From the NCBI GenBank assembly GCA_030036975.1, contig JASHSE010000652.1, positions 1 to 7,128 of the forward strand: 7,128 bases of DNA, written 5' to 3'. A program made the translations under genes and the position numbers. The notes beneath the pieces are model-generated. The model worked only from the letters and a program-made list of their open reading frames with translations. It was not told the origin of the DNA and ran no database searches. The DNA comes from Xanthobacteraceae bacterium. GTDB lineage: Bacteria; Pseudomonadota; Alphaproteobacteria; Rhizobiales; Xanthobacteraceae. This document shows positions 1 through 5,889 of the stretch, piece by piece. How positions within the stretch are numbered: the first letter of the stretch is position 1; the number at the start of each line of letters is the position of its first letter.

Positions 1-824
1 ATCTGGGGTACGACGATGCAGGCGGCGATCAATACGGTCGCCCAGCGCGCCGAGCGCATGGTCAGCACGCTTCCCATAAGCGGCAGCATCGCGGCGTTGC
101 CGAGATGAAACAAAAGCAGGCAGCCGGCGAAAATCAAAAGCGGCCGGTTTTGCATGAGCTCGCCCGGCCGGATCGGCGGCTTGTGGCGCTCGCGCGGCGG
201 TGCGCCATGGGCGCGTTCCGGATTGATTTCGCCGGCCGCGATGTAACGGAGCGCCCACAGCGCAGGAACAAGCAACAATACGGTGACGATGAACACCGCG
301 CGCGCCGATAACAAATAACCGCAGGCGCCCATGGCGGCCGCCGCTAAGCCGTTGCCGATCGAGGCAAAGCGCGCATTGCGGCCGAGGCGTTGGCCAATGG
401 CGGCATGGCCCACCAGACCGAGGCTGATGGCGGCGATCGCCGGGCCGAGCACGCAGCTGGCGAGTGCGTGCAGCACCGAAGCCGAAAGCACGACGGCAAA
501 GACCGGCAGCGCCGCGTAGGCCAAGGCGCTGATGCAAATCGCCGCCACCGCAATGGCGGCAACTTGGCGCTCGGATCGGGCAGCATCGACCAGCGCGCCG
601 CCCGGCATCTGCCCGATCAGCGATACGAATCCAGCGGCGGACAGCACCAGACCGATATCGACCTGAGTCCAACGCGCCGCCGTCAGGTAGACCGAAACAA
701 ATGGACCGAATCCGGTCTGCACGTCGGCGACAAAAAACACGAACCAATCGAGCCCGCGCAGACTGTGTCTGGAGGGCGGCGGCGCTTGGCGATGCTGGCG
801 CGCCGGGACAGGCGTCTCGGCCAT
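1..824 (-). CDS. MFS transporter, N-terminal part (cut by left edge)
   Basis: This minus-strand frame stays open from an ATG at 824 to the window edge, giving 274 complete codons with no stop, so the C-terminal third lies outside. The translation is strongly hydrophobic, with successive membrane segments (for example around residues 27-48, 55-75, 88-108 and 112-138). An MFS motif-A-like loop follows the second segment (GALVDAARSER, residues 76-86: Gly, Asp80, Arg83, Arg86). A polar stretch near residues 200-228 fits the central cytoplasmic loop between the two six-helix halves. The first 25 or so residues are Pro/Arg/Gln-rich and cytoplasmic. The start was chosen as the only ATG shortly before the first helix; its ribosome site (GAAAG, 2 bases away) is weak and the frame is open further upstream, so the start is uncertain. 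The gene lies 83 bases after the PRC-barrel gene on the same strand with no terminator between them. The substrate cannot be inferred; it is not close in sequence to the OxlT-like carrier in this window. Confidence 0.87.
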   Translation of the reverse strand, partial: MAETPVPARQHRQAPPPSRHSLRGLDWFVFFVADVQTGFGPFVSVYLTAARWTQVDIGLVLSAAGFVSLIGQMPGGALVDAARSERQVAAIAVAAICISALAYAALPVFAVVLSASVLHALASCVLGPAIAAISLGLVGHAAIGQRLGRNARFASIGNGLAAAAMGACGYLLSARAVFIVTVLLLVPALWALRYIAAGEINPERAHGAPPRERHKPPIRPGELMQNRPLLIFAGCLLLFHLGNAAMLPLMGSVLTMRSARWATVLIAACIVVPQ

Positions 825-907
825 GTCTTTCGGGACGGCAGAGACGTTCGGCCGATAGCTGGCACGCCGTGAGGGTTGCGCAGGCAGGGTCCACTCCAGC
901 GAAAGAG

Positions 908-1402
908 CTAATCGGCAAACGGCAGCGATTCGAGCTTGCCGAGCGCGCCAAGGACGACGACCGGCTTACCTTCCTGGTATTCGGGCGCCGCCTTGACCTG
1001 ATCGCGGGTCAGTTCGAGCGTGATCCGCGCGCCGGCCTTGCCGGGCGGCGGAAAATGCAGCGCGTTCCAATCGACCGCGATCTTGCGGCTGCCGACGCCG
1101 AGAAAGCCACCGAAGTCGATAATTGCGGCGCGGACTTGGCCACTGCGGTCGACCAGGACGTCGACAATCCGGCCCATATTCTCGTTGGCGGCGCTGAGCA
1201 CTTCGCGGCCGAGGACGCCTTCGACTTCGTGCTTGTCGAGGACCGTTATTTCCGGAGTCGCCGGTGCTGGTTTGGCGTTGCTGCCTGGATTCGTCGCATC
1301 GTCGCCGAAGGCGACGGAACTGGCAGCCAAAACGGCGCAGAGCAGACCGGCAATCGCCGCGGCTCGCCGCGGCGTGGGCCTCGGTCGCTGGTCCCCGTGC
1401 AT
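908..1402 (-). CDS. Exported PRC-barrel domain protein
   Basis: This gene encodes 164 residues. The start at 1402 is preferred over an in-frame ATG at 1456 because a perfect GGAGG sits 5 bases before it, and because the protein then begins with a classic signal peptide: a basic Arg-rich n-region (residues 6-13), a hydrophobic core (about 14-31) and a likely cleavage near AFG-DD (33/34). A short Pro/Ala-rich linker follows. Residues about 52-135 form a PRC-barrel domain, with the pattern LGREVLSAANENMGRIVDVL (residues 64-83) and then a hydrophobic-strand region reading AAIIDFGGFLGVGSRKIAV. PRC-barrel domains occur in photosynthetic reaction-centre subunit H, RimM and many small rhizobial envelope or stress proteins; here the export signal argues for a periplasmic or membrane-associated role, and the exact function is unknown. 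It follows the debranching-enzyme gene on the same strand by 98 bases and precedes the MFS gene by 83. Confidence 0.86.
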   Translation of the reverse strand: MHGDQRPRPTPRRAAAIAGLLCAVLAASSVAFGDDATNPGSNAKPAPATPEITVLDKHEVEGVLGREVLSAANENMGRIVDVLVDRSGQVRAAIIDFGGFLGVGSRKIAVDWNALHFPPPGKAGARITLELTRDQVKAAPEYQEGKPVVVLGALGKLESLPFAD

Positions 1403-1407
1403 AACGT

Positions 1408-1412
1408 CCTCC
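1408..1412 (-). promoter_or_regulatory. Ribosome binding site that fixes the PRC-barrel start
   Basis: On the minus strand GGAGG stands 5 bases before the ATG at 1402. The longer reading frame starting at 1456 has no comparable site and would put 18 extra residues before the signal peptide. Confidence 0.75.
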
Positions 1413-1465
1413 AATAGTGCAAAGTTCCGCCGCATTAAGAAGCCACCGGTGCGCACGTGAGTTCC

Positions 1466-1491
1466 AAGCCGCGGGCGGCAGCGCGCGGCTT
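1466..1491 (-). terminator. Hairpin between debranching-enzyme and PRC-barrel genes
   Basis: AAGCCGCG and CGCGGCTT form a perfect 8-base-pair stem around a 10-base loop, starting about 10 bases after the debranching-enzyme stop codon. No T-run follows on either strand, so it is not a textbook intrinsic terminator. It could be a weak terminator or attenuator, or a 3'-end processing or stabilising stem inside a polycistronic transcript. The structure is seen directly; its role is inference. Confidence 0.4.
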
Positions 1492-1500
1492 ATTGGTCCA

Positions 1501-3693
1501 TCAAGCGGAAAAGACGACGGAAACCCGGATATCGCCGTCAATCCGCGGCGTATCGAGCGAAATGGTATCCCGATGCCGACGGATTCGAAGATCGACATTG
1601 GACGTGCCGAGCTGCAGATTGCGCAGGAACACCTCGTCGAGAAACGGCGGCAGTTGCGGATTGCACAGGCGAATTTCGCCGGTGAACGGGTCGAACTGCA
1701 GGCCGAGCGAGGCTTCGAGCAAGCTGAACGGCGTGGCACTGGCCCAGGCCTGCGGCGAGCAGGCCACTGGATAGAGGGTCGGCCCGTGGCCGCGCTGGCG
1801 GCGGAAGCCGCAGAATAATTCCGGCAATCGCCGCAGATCCATGTAGGTGCCGGCCGTGAACAGGCCTTCGCACAGGGTGGCGATAGCGGTCTTTTGACCA
1901 TAGCGCGCCAAGCCGAGCGCGATCAGCGCGTTGTCGTGCGGCCGGATCGAGCCGTTGTGGTAGGACATCGGGTTATAACGCGCCTCGCCCATGGCGACGG
2001 TGCGGATGCCCCAGCCGGAGAAGAAGTGCGGCTCCAGTAGCCCGGCAGCGACTCGCGCCGCCCGGTCGGGCGCGGCGATGCCGCTGAACAGCACTTGGCC
2101 CGCATTCGACGTGCGCACCCGGCAAGGCTCTTTGTCGCCGTCGAGCGCCAGCGCATAGGTTTCGACCGCGGGGCACCAGAACGCCGCTTCGAAGCGCTCG
2201 GCGAGGCGCCGCGCCTGCGCGGCGAGGCGGTCCGCGGTGTCGTTCCGTCCGAGGCGGCGCGCGCAGATCGCCGCCATGCGCTTTGCGGCATAGACGTAGC
2301 CCTGTACTTCCGCCAGTGCGATCTCGCCTTCGGCCAGGCGTCCGTCGGCATGGAAGACCGCGTCGTGCGAATCCTTCCAGCCTTGGTTGGCGAGGCCCTG
2401 CTCGTTCGCCCGCTGGTACTCGACGAAGCCGTCGCCGTCGGGATCGCCCGGCCCGTCGATCCAGTTCAGCGCCGCCTCGATGTTCGGCCAAAGCTCCGCC
2501 ACTGTGTCGCAATCGCCAGTGCGTTCGACGTAAAGCCCGGCAAGCAAGACGAACAGGGGAGTCGAATCGACGCTGCCGTAATAGAGGCCGAACGGCACCT
2601 CACGCAGCGCTGCCATCTCGCCACCCCGCATTTCGTGGAGAATTTTTCCCGGCTCGGCGTCGGCCAGCGGATCGGTGGTTTTGGCCTGATAGGCAGCGAG
2701 CCGGCGCAGCACGCCGCGGGCAACGTCCGGATTCCACCACAGCATCTGCAGCGCGGTGATCAGGCCGTCGCGGCCGAACGTGGTCGAAAACCACGGAATG
2801 CCGGCGTAGGGGTAGGGTCCTTGTGGCGTGTCCGTAGTCAGGATCGCCAAGTCGGCGGCCGAGCGGCACAGCATTTCATTGAAGCGGTCGTTCGACGTTT
2901 CGACCGAGGTGCGGTTGCGCGCCGCGCGGCGCAGCTCGCGCCGCGCCGCGATGAGCCCGCGCAGAAATGGCAGCGGCCGCGATTGTGCCACGTCACAACT
3001 CACCGCCGCGAAGATCGGCTGCGTCTCGCCGGGATCGAGGCGAAGGTCGTAGACGGCGCTGTCCATCGCCAGGCGATGCGGCGGTGGATCGAAAGTCAGC
3101 ATGGTGCGCCGCAGCTTGGCGTCGAGTCCGCGATAGCTGAGCACCGCCTGGTCGCCGCCACGCAGTTTTGCGGTGGCGCTGCCGCGGCGTTCGCGTTGCG
3201 CACCGCGGACCTCGAACAGATCGGCAAAATCATTGCCGAACAGGATCGCCACCTGCAGTTCGACCAGCCGATCGCCGTAATTGCGCACGCGCAACCGCTG
3301 ATAGGCGGTACCGCGCCACAGGAACACCGTGCGCAGGACGTGCACGCTGTCCTTTTCCAAGAGGATGCGCTGGTCCGAGATGATGTCGGGATTGGTCAGG
3401 TCGACAACGAGCGACGAATTGTCGTCGCGCAGATTGGAGCCGAGCAGGAGCGGCGGCGCGCCGTTCACCAGCACTTCGAAACGGGACAGATAGCGAGTGT
3501 CGACGTGGAACAGGCCGGCCGAACGTCCCGAGGCGGCGGCAATGTCGCCACGGCTGTCGAGGACCACGAACGTGTCGCCGTATTTGAGTGTGCGCGGCGG
3601 CCGCCCGGCAGCCTGGGTCGCGGTGATGTAGAAGGGGCCTTCGGCTGGGGCCTCGGCGGCCACCGTCTGGGCGGCGCTGATTTGTGGATTCAT
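1501..3693 (-). CDS. Amylo-alpha-1,6-glucosidase / glycogen-debranching-type protein
   Basis: This gene encodes 730 residues, a usual length for bacterial proteins of this type. Residues about 35-230 match the glycogen-debranching N-terminal beta domain (GDE_N_bis type), including DTRYLSRFEV (65-74), where the family is well conserved. Residues about 265-665 form the (alpha/alpha)6 glycosidase barrel. Landmarks are WFSTTFGRDGLIT (301-313), GWKDSHDA (438-445), NPMSYHNGS (574-582), RPHDNALIA (584-592), PELFCGF (624-630) and YPVACSPQAW (641-650). Acidic residues in these blocks, such as Asp441 and Glu625, are candidate catalytic groups by analogy with GH15/GH63-like barrels; this is inference. 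The protein has no signal peptide, so it should act in the cytoplasm, probably on alpha-1,6 branches of glycogen-like glucan or a related alpha-glucoside; the substrate is not proven. One oddity is Arg584 where I expect Trp in the NGS[VI]WPHDN motif. The ATG at 3693 is the only reasonable start, though its ribosome site is poor. The gene lies 134 bases after the DUF1236 gene on the same strand. Confidence 0.92.
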   Translation of the reverse strand: MNPQISAAQTVAAEAPAEGPFYITATQAAGRPPRTLKYGDTFVVLDSRGDIAAASGRSAGLFHVDTRYLSRFEVLVNGAPPLLLGSNLRDDNSSLVVDLTNPDIISDQRILLEKDSVHVLRTVFLWRGTAYQRLRVRNYGDRLVELQVAILFGNDFADLFEVRGAQRERRGSATAKLRGGDQAVLSYRGLDAKLRRTMLTFDPPPHRLAMDSAVYDLRLDPGETQPIFAAVSCDVAQSRPLPFLRGLIAARRELRRAARNRTSVETSNDRFNEMLCRSAADLAILTTDTPQGPYPYAGIPWFSTTFGRDGLITALQMLWWNPDVARGVLRRLAAYQAKTTDPLADAEPGKILHEMRGGEMAALREVPFGLYYGSVDSTPLFVLLAGLYVERTGDCDTVAELWPNIEAALNWIDGPGDPDGDGFVEYQRANEQGLANQGWKDSHDAVFHADGRLAEGEIALAEVQGYVYAAKRMAAICARRLGRNDTADRLAAQARRLAERFEAAFWCPAVETYALALDGDKEPCRVRTSNAGQVLFSGIAAPDRAARVAAGLLEPHFFSGWGIRTVAMGEARYNPMSYHNGSIRPHDNALIALGLARYGQKTAIATLCEGLFTAGTYMDLRRLPELFCGFRRQRGHGPTLYPVACSPQAWASATPFSLLEASLGLQFDPFTGEIRLCNPQLPPFLDEVFLRNLQLGTSNVDLRIRRHRDTISLDTPRIDGDIRVSVVFSA

Positions 3694-3803
3694 CGTTGGT
3701 TCGGCTGTCCGGTTGGGTCGGATACGTCAATGGTGAACGCTGCGCCACAATGTAATTGGCCAGGAGCGCCGAACGAGTCGAACTCGCCCGGTTCCGCCGC
3801 CCT

Positions 3804-3822
3804 GTTGGCCGGCGATCGCCAA
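3804..3822 (-). terminator. Short hairpin after the DUF1236 gene
   Basis: GTTGGC and GCCAAC pair perfectly (6 base pairs) around an 8-base loop, beginning 5 bases after the DUF1236 stop codon on the minus strand. There is no following T-tract. It may partly separate DUF1236 transcription from the debranching-enzyme gene, but it is short and could be chance. The rest of the 134-base gap shows no convincing promoter; a TTGACG box is present on the minus strand near 3725-3730 but has no matching -10 box. Confidence 0.25.
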
Positions 3823-3827
3823 CGGCT

Positions 3828-4235
3828 TTACGGTTTGATGCCGCCGCGGTGAATGACGTCGACGACTCGCATCGCGATCGGGTCGACCACCACAACATCG
3901 TCGGCGACCATGGCGTATTTGAGGACCCGAACGCCGAAATCGTCCGCCGCTTCGCCCGGACGGCTCGGCTGGTCCGGCAAGTCATGCAGCGCGAGCGACG
4001 GTGGAACCGGGGCGCCGACCACAGCGGCGACGGCCGGCCCGGCCGAGCGCGCCCGCTGTCGCGCGACTGCGTCATAGATCGCGCGCCGCTGCTGCGGGCT
4101 GAGCACAATGTGTTGCGCCAGGGAACCGGACGGCGCCACCGCCTCGTCCGGACCGATCGCCTGGGCGGCGGCCGCCCTTAAGCCCAATAACGACGCCGAA
4201 AGAACCAAGGCTGATAGCCAAAGCCGTGCGCTCAT
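3828..4235 (-). CDS. Exported DUF1236 family protein
   Basis: This gene encodes 135 residues. The start at 4235 is chosen over in-frame ATGs upstream (4370 and 4265) because the protein then opens with a clean signal peptide (MSARLWLSALVLSASLLGL, then AAAAQA, with likely cleavage around residues 24-26) and because GAGGAG lies 8 bases before it. The mature part carries the DUF1236 pattern: helix SPQQRRAIYDAV (46-57), the VGAPVP block (73-78), LHDLP (83-87), and the C-terminal KYAMVADDVVVVDP stretch (107-119) followed by RVVDVI (123-128). DUF1236 proteins are small periplasmic or envelope proteins common in rhizobia and relatives; their biochemical role is not established. This is the first gene of the leftward group and is divergent from the OxlT-like gene. 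Confidence 0.83.
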   Translation of the reverse strand: MSARLWLSALVLSASLLGLRAAAAQAIGPDEAVAPSGSLAQHIVLSPQQRRAIYDAVARQRARSAGPAVAAVVGAPVPPSLALHDLPDQPSRPGEAADDFGVRVLKYAMVADDVVVVDPIAMRVVDVIHRGGIKP

Positions 4236-4243
4236 AGGGGAGG

Positions 4244-4249
4244 CTCCTC
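4244..4249 (-). promoter_or_regulatory. Ribosome binding site that decides the DUF1236 start
   Basis: GAGGAG on the minus strand is 8 bases from the ATG at 4235. Together with the signal peptide that begins there, it rules against the longer open frame up to 4370. Confidence 0.6.
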
Positions 4250-4392
4250 TGGCGAGCAAACGCATGACCGGCCCATTGGGTCCGTGTGGCGGCGCTTGCG
4301 ATGGTGCGGCGCACGCGTCGCCATTGAGAGCGCCCGTCCGGTGCCGGTGAAATCCGCCGGTTGCGACCAATTGGCCCTTCCGGGTGTTACGC

Positions 4393-4454
4393 AGAACTCG
4401 CTAAGACGGCGCGATTGACTTAAAATCGACGCAGCCAACTCAAGAAGAACTCGC
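4393..4454 (+). repeat. Nine-base direct repeat upstream of the OxlT-like gene
   Basis: AGAACTCGC occurs at 4393-4401 and again at 4446-4454, 53 bases from start to start (about five helical turns). The copies flank the candidate promoter, and the second runs into the ribosome binding site. In a 231-base gap a 9-mer repeat is expected by chance about one time in ten, so this is only suggestive of a regulator site. Confidence 0.3.
4415..4443 (+). promoter_or_regulatory. Candidate promoter of the OxlT-like gene
   Basis: TTGACT (4415-4420) is a good -35 hexamer, but the expected -10 position about 17 bases later reads ACTCAA, a poor match. Alternatively TAAAAT (4421-4426) is a 5/6 match to the -10 consensus without a clear -35 box. 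Either would leave a short leader before the ATG at 4467. The rest of the 231-base divergent region (4236-4466) shows only the direct repeat and the small palindrome CCAATTGG near 4368; no clear promoter for the leftward genes was seen. Confidence 0.3.
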
Positions 4455-4466
4455 GAGGGGGAAACT

Positions 4467-5741
4467 ATGACAACAGTATCGACCACGGCTGACACGCCGG
4501 CGACGGCAAGCTCGGCCACCCGCTGGAGCCAGCTGATCGTCGCCATCATCTGCATGATACTGATCGCCAATCTGCAGTACGGCTGGACGCTTTTCGTCAA
4601 TCCGATGAATCAGGCGCACGGCTGGTCGATCAAATCGATCCAGTTTGCCTTCAGCATCTTTGTCGCACTGGAAACGTGGCTCACGCCGATCTGGGGCTGG
4701 ATCGCCGACAACACGGGCACCCGGGTCGGACCCAAACTGATGATTGCTTTGGGCGGCATCCTGGTGGCGCTTGGCTGGATCGTCAATTCAGAGGCCCAGT
4801 CGCTGGAGATGCTTTATTTCGGCGCGGTGCTCGCCGGCACCGGCGGCGGCGCCGTTTACGCGACCTGCGTGGGGCAGGCGGTGAAGTGGTTTCCGGATCG
4901 GCGTGGATTAGCCGTCGGTCTCACGGCGGCAGGCTACGGCGCCGGCGCCGCGCTCACCGTGGTCCCCATTCGCGCGGTGATCGCCTCCGGCGGCTACGCG
5001 GCGGCGTTTTTCTGGTTCGGGCTGATCCAAGGTGGCGTCGTCTTCATCCTGGCTTGGCTGTTGCGGGCACCGGAGCCCGGCGAACTGGCAAACGTCGCTG
5101 CGCCCAAGGTCGCGCAGGCTGCGCGCAACTTCTCGCCGTCGGAGATCTTGAGCACTCCGGTGTTCTGGGTCCTCTACATCATGTTCATCATGGTGGCGGC
5201 GTCCGGCCTGATGGCGACGGCGCAGATTGCGCCCATCGCCAAGGATTTCGGCCTTACCAACGCGATCGTGTTCTGGGGCGCGACCGCGCTGAGCGCGGCG
5301 CTGGTCATCGACAATATCTGCAACGGCGCGGCGCGGCCGCTGTTCGGATGGGTCTCCGACCATATCGGCCGCGAGTACACGATGGCGATCGCCTTTGGCT
5401 TGGGCGGCATCGCCTATTGGCTGCTCGGCACGCTCGGCCACGCGCCGTGGGCCTTCGTGTTGTTTGCCGCGCTGATCTTCCTCACCTGGGGCGAGATCTA
5501 CAGCCTGTTTCCGTCGACCTGCACCGACACGTTCGGGTCGAAGTTCGCCACGGTGAATTTGAGCCTGCTCTACACGGCCAAGGGCGCATCGGCGTTCCTC
5601 GTGCCGGTGGCTAACATCATCAAATCCGCCACCGGCGGTTGGCACATGGTCTTCGTCATCACCGCGATTATGAATTTCATCGTCGTGGCGCTGGCGCTGT
5701 TCGTGCTCAAGCCGATGCGGCAGAAGTTTATGCACGGCTGA
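4467..5741 (+). CDS. oxlT: OxlT-like oxalate/formate antiporter (MFS)
   Basis: This gene encodes a 424-residue inner-membrane carrier of 12 predicted helices, full length for the family. The role is exchange of external oxalate for internal formate, feeding oxalyl-CoA decarboxylation. Motif-A-like loops appear after helix 2 (GWIADNTGTRVG, 77-88) and in the second half (GWVSDHIGRE, 294-303). Against what I recall of the Oxalobacter formigenes OxlT literature (Arg272 and Lys355 binding oxalate), Arg290 in NGAARPLFGW and Lys372 in LLYTAKGAS are matching residues (82 apart here, 83 there). Gln37-Tyr38, Gln59, Trp341 and Tyr345 also fall where that pocket has Gln34-Tyr35, Gln56, Trp324 and Tyr328. 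The start is supported by GAGGGGG 5 bases upstream; the first 18 residues are Thr/Ala-rich and cytoplasmic. The gene stands alone, divergent from the DUF1236 gene, and is followed by a terminator. No frc or oxc gene is adjacent in the window. A related monocarboxylate carrier is the alternative. Confidence 0.9.
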   Translation: MTTVSTTADTPATASSATRWSQLIVAIICMILIANLQYGWTLFVNPMNQAHGWSIKSIQFAFSIFVALETWLTPIWGWIADNTGTRVGPKLMIALGGILVALGWIVNSEAQSLEMLYFGAVLAGTGGGAVYATCVGQAVKWFPDRRGLAVGLTAAGYGAGAALTVVPIRAVIASGGYAAAFFWFGLIQGGVVFILAWLLRAPEPGELANVAAPKVAQAARNFSPSEILSTPVFWVLYIMFIMVAASGLMATAQIAPIAKDFGLTNAIVFWGATALSAALVIDNICNGAARPLFGWVSDHIGREYTMAIAFGLGGIAYWLLGTLGHAPWAFVLFAALIFLTWGEIYSLFPSTCTDTFGSKFATVNLSLLYTAKGASAFLVPVANIIKSATGGWHMVFVITAIMNFIVVALALFVLKPMRQKFMHG

Positions 5742-5786
5742 GGTGGGCTCGCCTCGTCCGCATCCAGCCAGCGATGGAGAATGTAA

Positions 5787-5817
5787 CGGGGGCCTTAAAA
5801 CCCCCGCTTCTCTTTCC
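5787..5817 (+). terminator. Intrinsic terminator after the OxlT-like gene
   Basis: CGGGGG (5787-5792) pairs perfectly with CCCCCG (5801-5806) around the 8-base loop CCTTAAAA, and a pyrimidine-rich tail CTTCTCTTTCC follows. It begins 46 bases after the stop codon. The T-tract is interrupted, so efficiency is uncertain. It lies outside the IS element that starts at about 5850, so the insertion appears to sit in non-coding DNA behind the gene. Confidence 0.65.
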
Positions 5818-5849
5818 GCAATCCTTCGGACCGGCACGACCGGCGATAT

Positions 5850-5889
5850 GGTAACGTCAATTGTTCTGTGTCAGCAGGAAAGGGGTACT
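5850..5889 (+). repeat. IS256-family terminal inverted repeat, left end
   Basis: The repeat starts GGTAACGTCAATTG, then TTCTGTGTCAG, and ends AAGGGGTACT. With one single-base gap it matches the reverse complement of the right end at 31 of 40 positions. It contains the last 10 sense codons and the stop codon of the transposase (5857-5859). Confidence 0.8.

Noticed and set aside
701..1417. A 238-codon plus-strand frame over the PRC-barrel gene and the MFS start
   Set aside because: It is in antisense register with the PRC-barrel gene, has no ribosome site or domain, and crosses two well-supported minus-strand genes.
966..1901. A 311-codon minus-strand frame overlapping the end of the debranching-enzyme gene and the PRC-barrel gene
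   Set aside because: It is a second same-strand frame through two real genes, with low-complexity Arg/Ser/Pro composition. A programmed frameshift has no support since both genes are intact on their own.
2095..3852. A 585-codon open frame on the plus strand opposite the debranching-enzyme gene
   Set aside because: It is exactly in codon register with the real gene, so its stops would require TTA, CTA or TCA codons in the sense gene, which are rare in GC-rich DNA. The product is Arg/Ala/His-rich with no recognisable domain, whereas the minus-strand product has clear family motifs.
4908..5837. A 309-codon minus-strand frame opposite the OxlT-like gene
   Set aside because: It is in antisense register with the carrier gene; its product is almost wholly charged and Arg-rich, and it also runs backward through the terminator.
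5829..5844. Two GACCGGC copies 9 bases apart just left of the IS
   Set aside because: They are short and made of GC-rich words common in this window, with no further copies, so chance is sufficient.
5851..5859. ACGTCA seen at both IS flanks (5854-5859 and 7120-7126), first read as a target-site duplication
   Set aside because: The two stretches align better as inverted copies within the terminal repeats (GGTAACGT and GGTGACGT at equal distance from the core). ACGT is its own reverse complement, which makes it look like a direct repeat as well.
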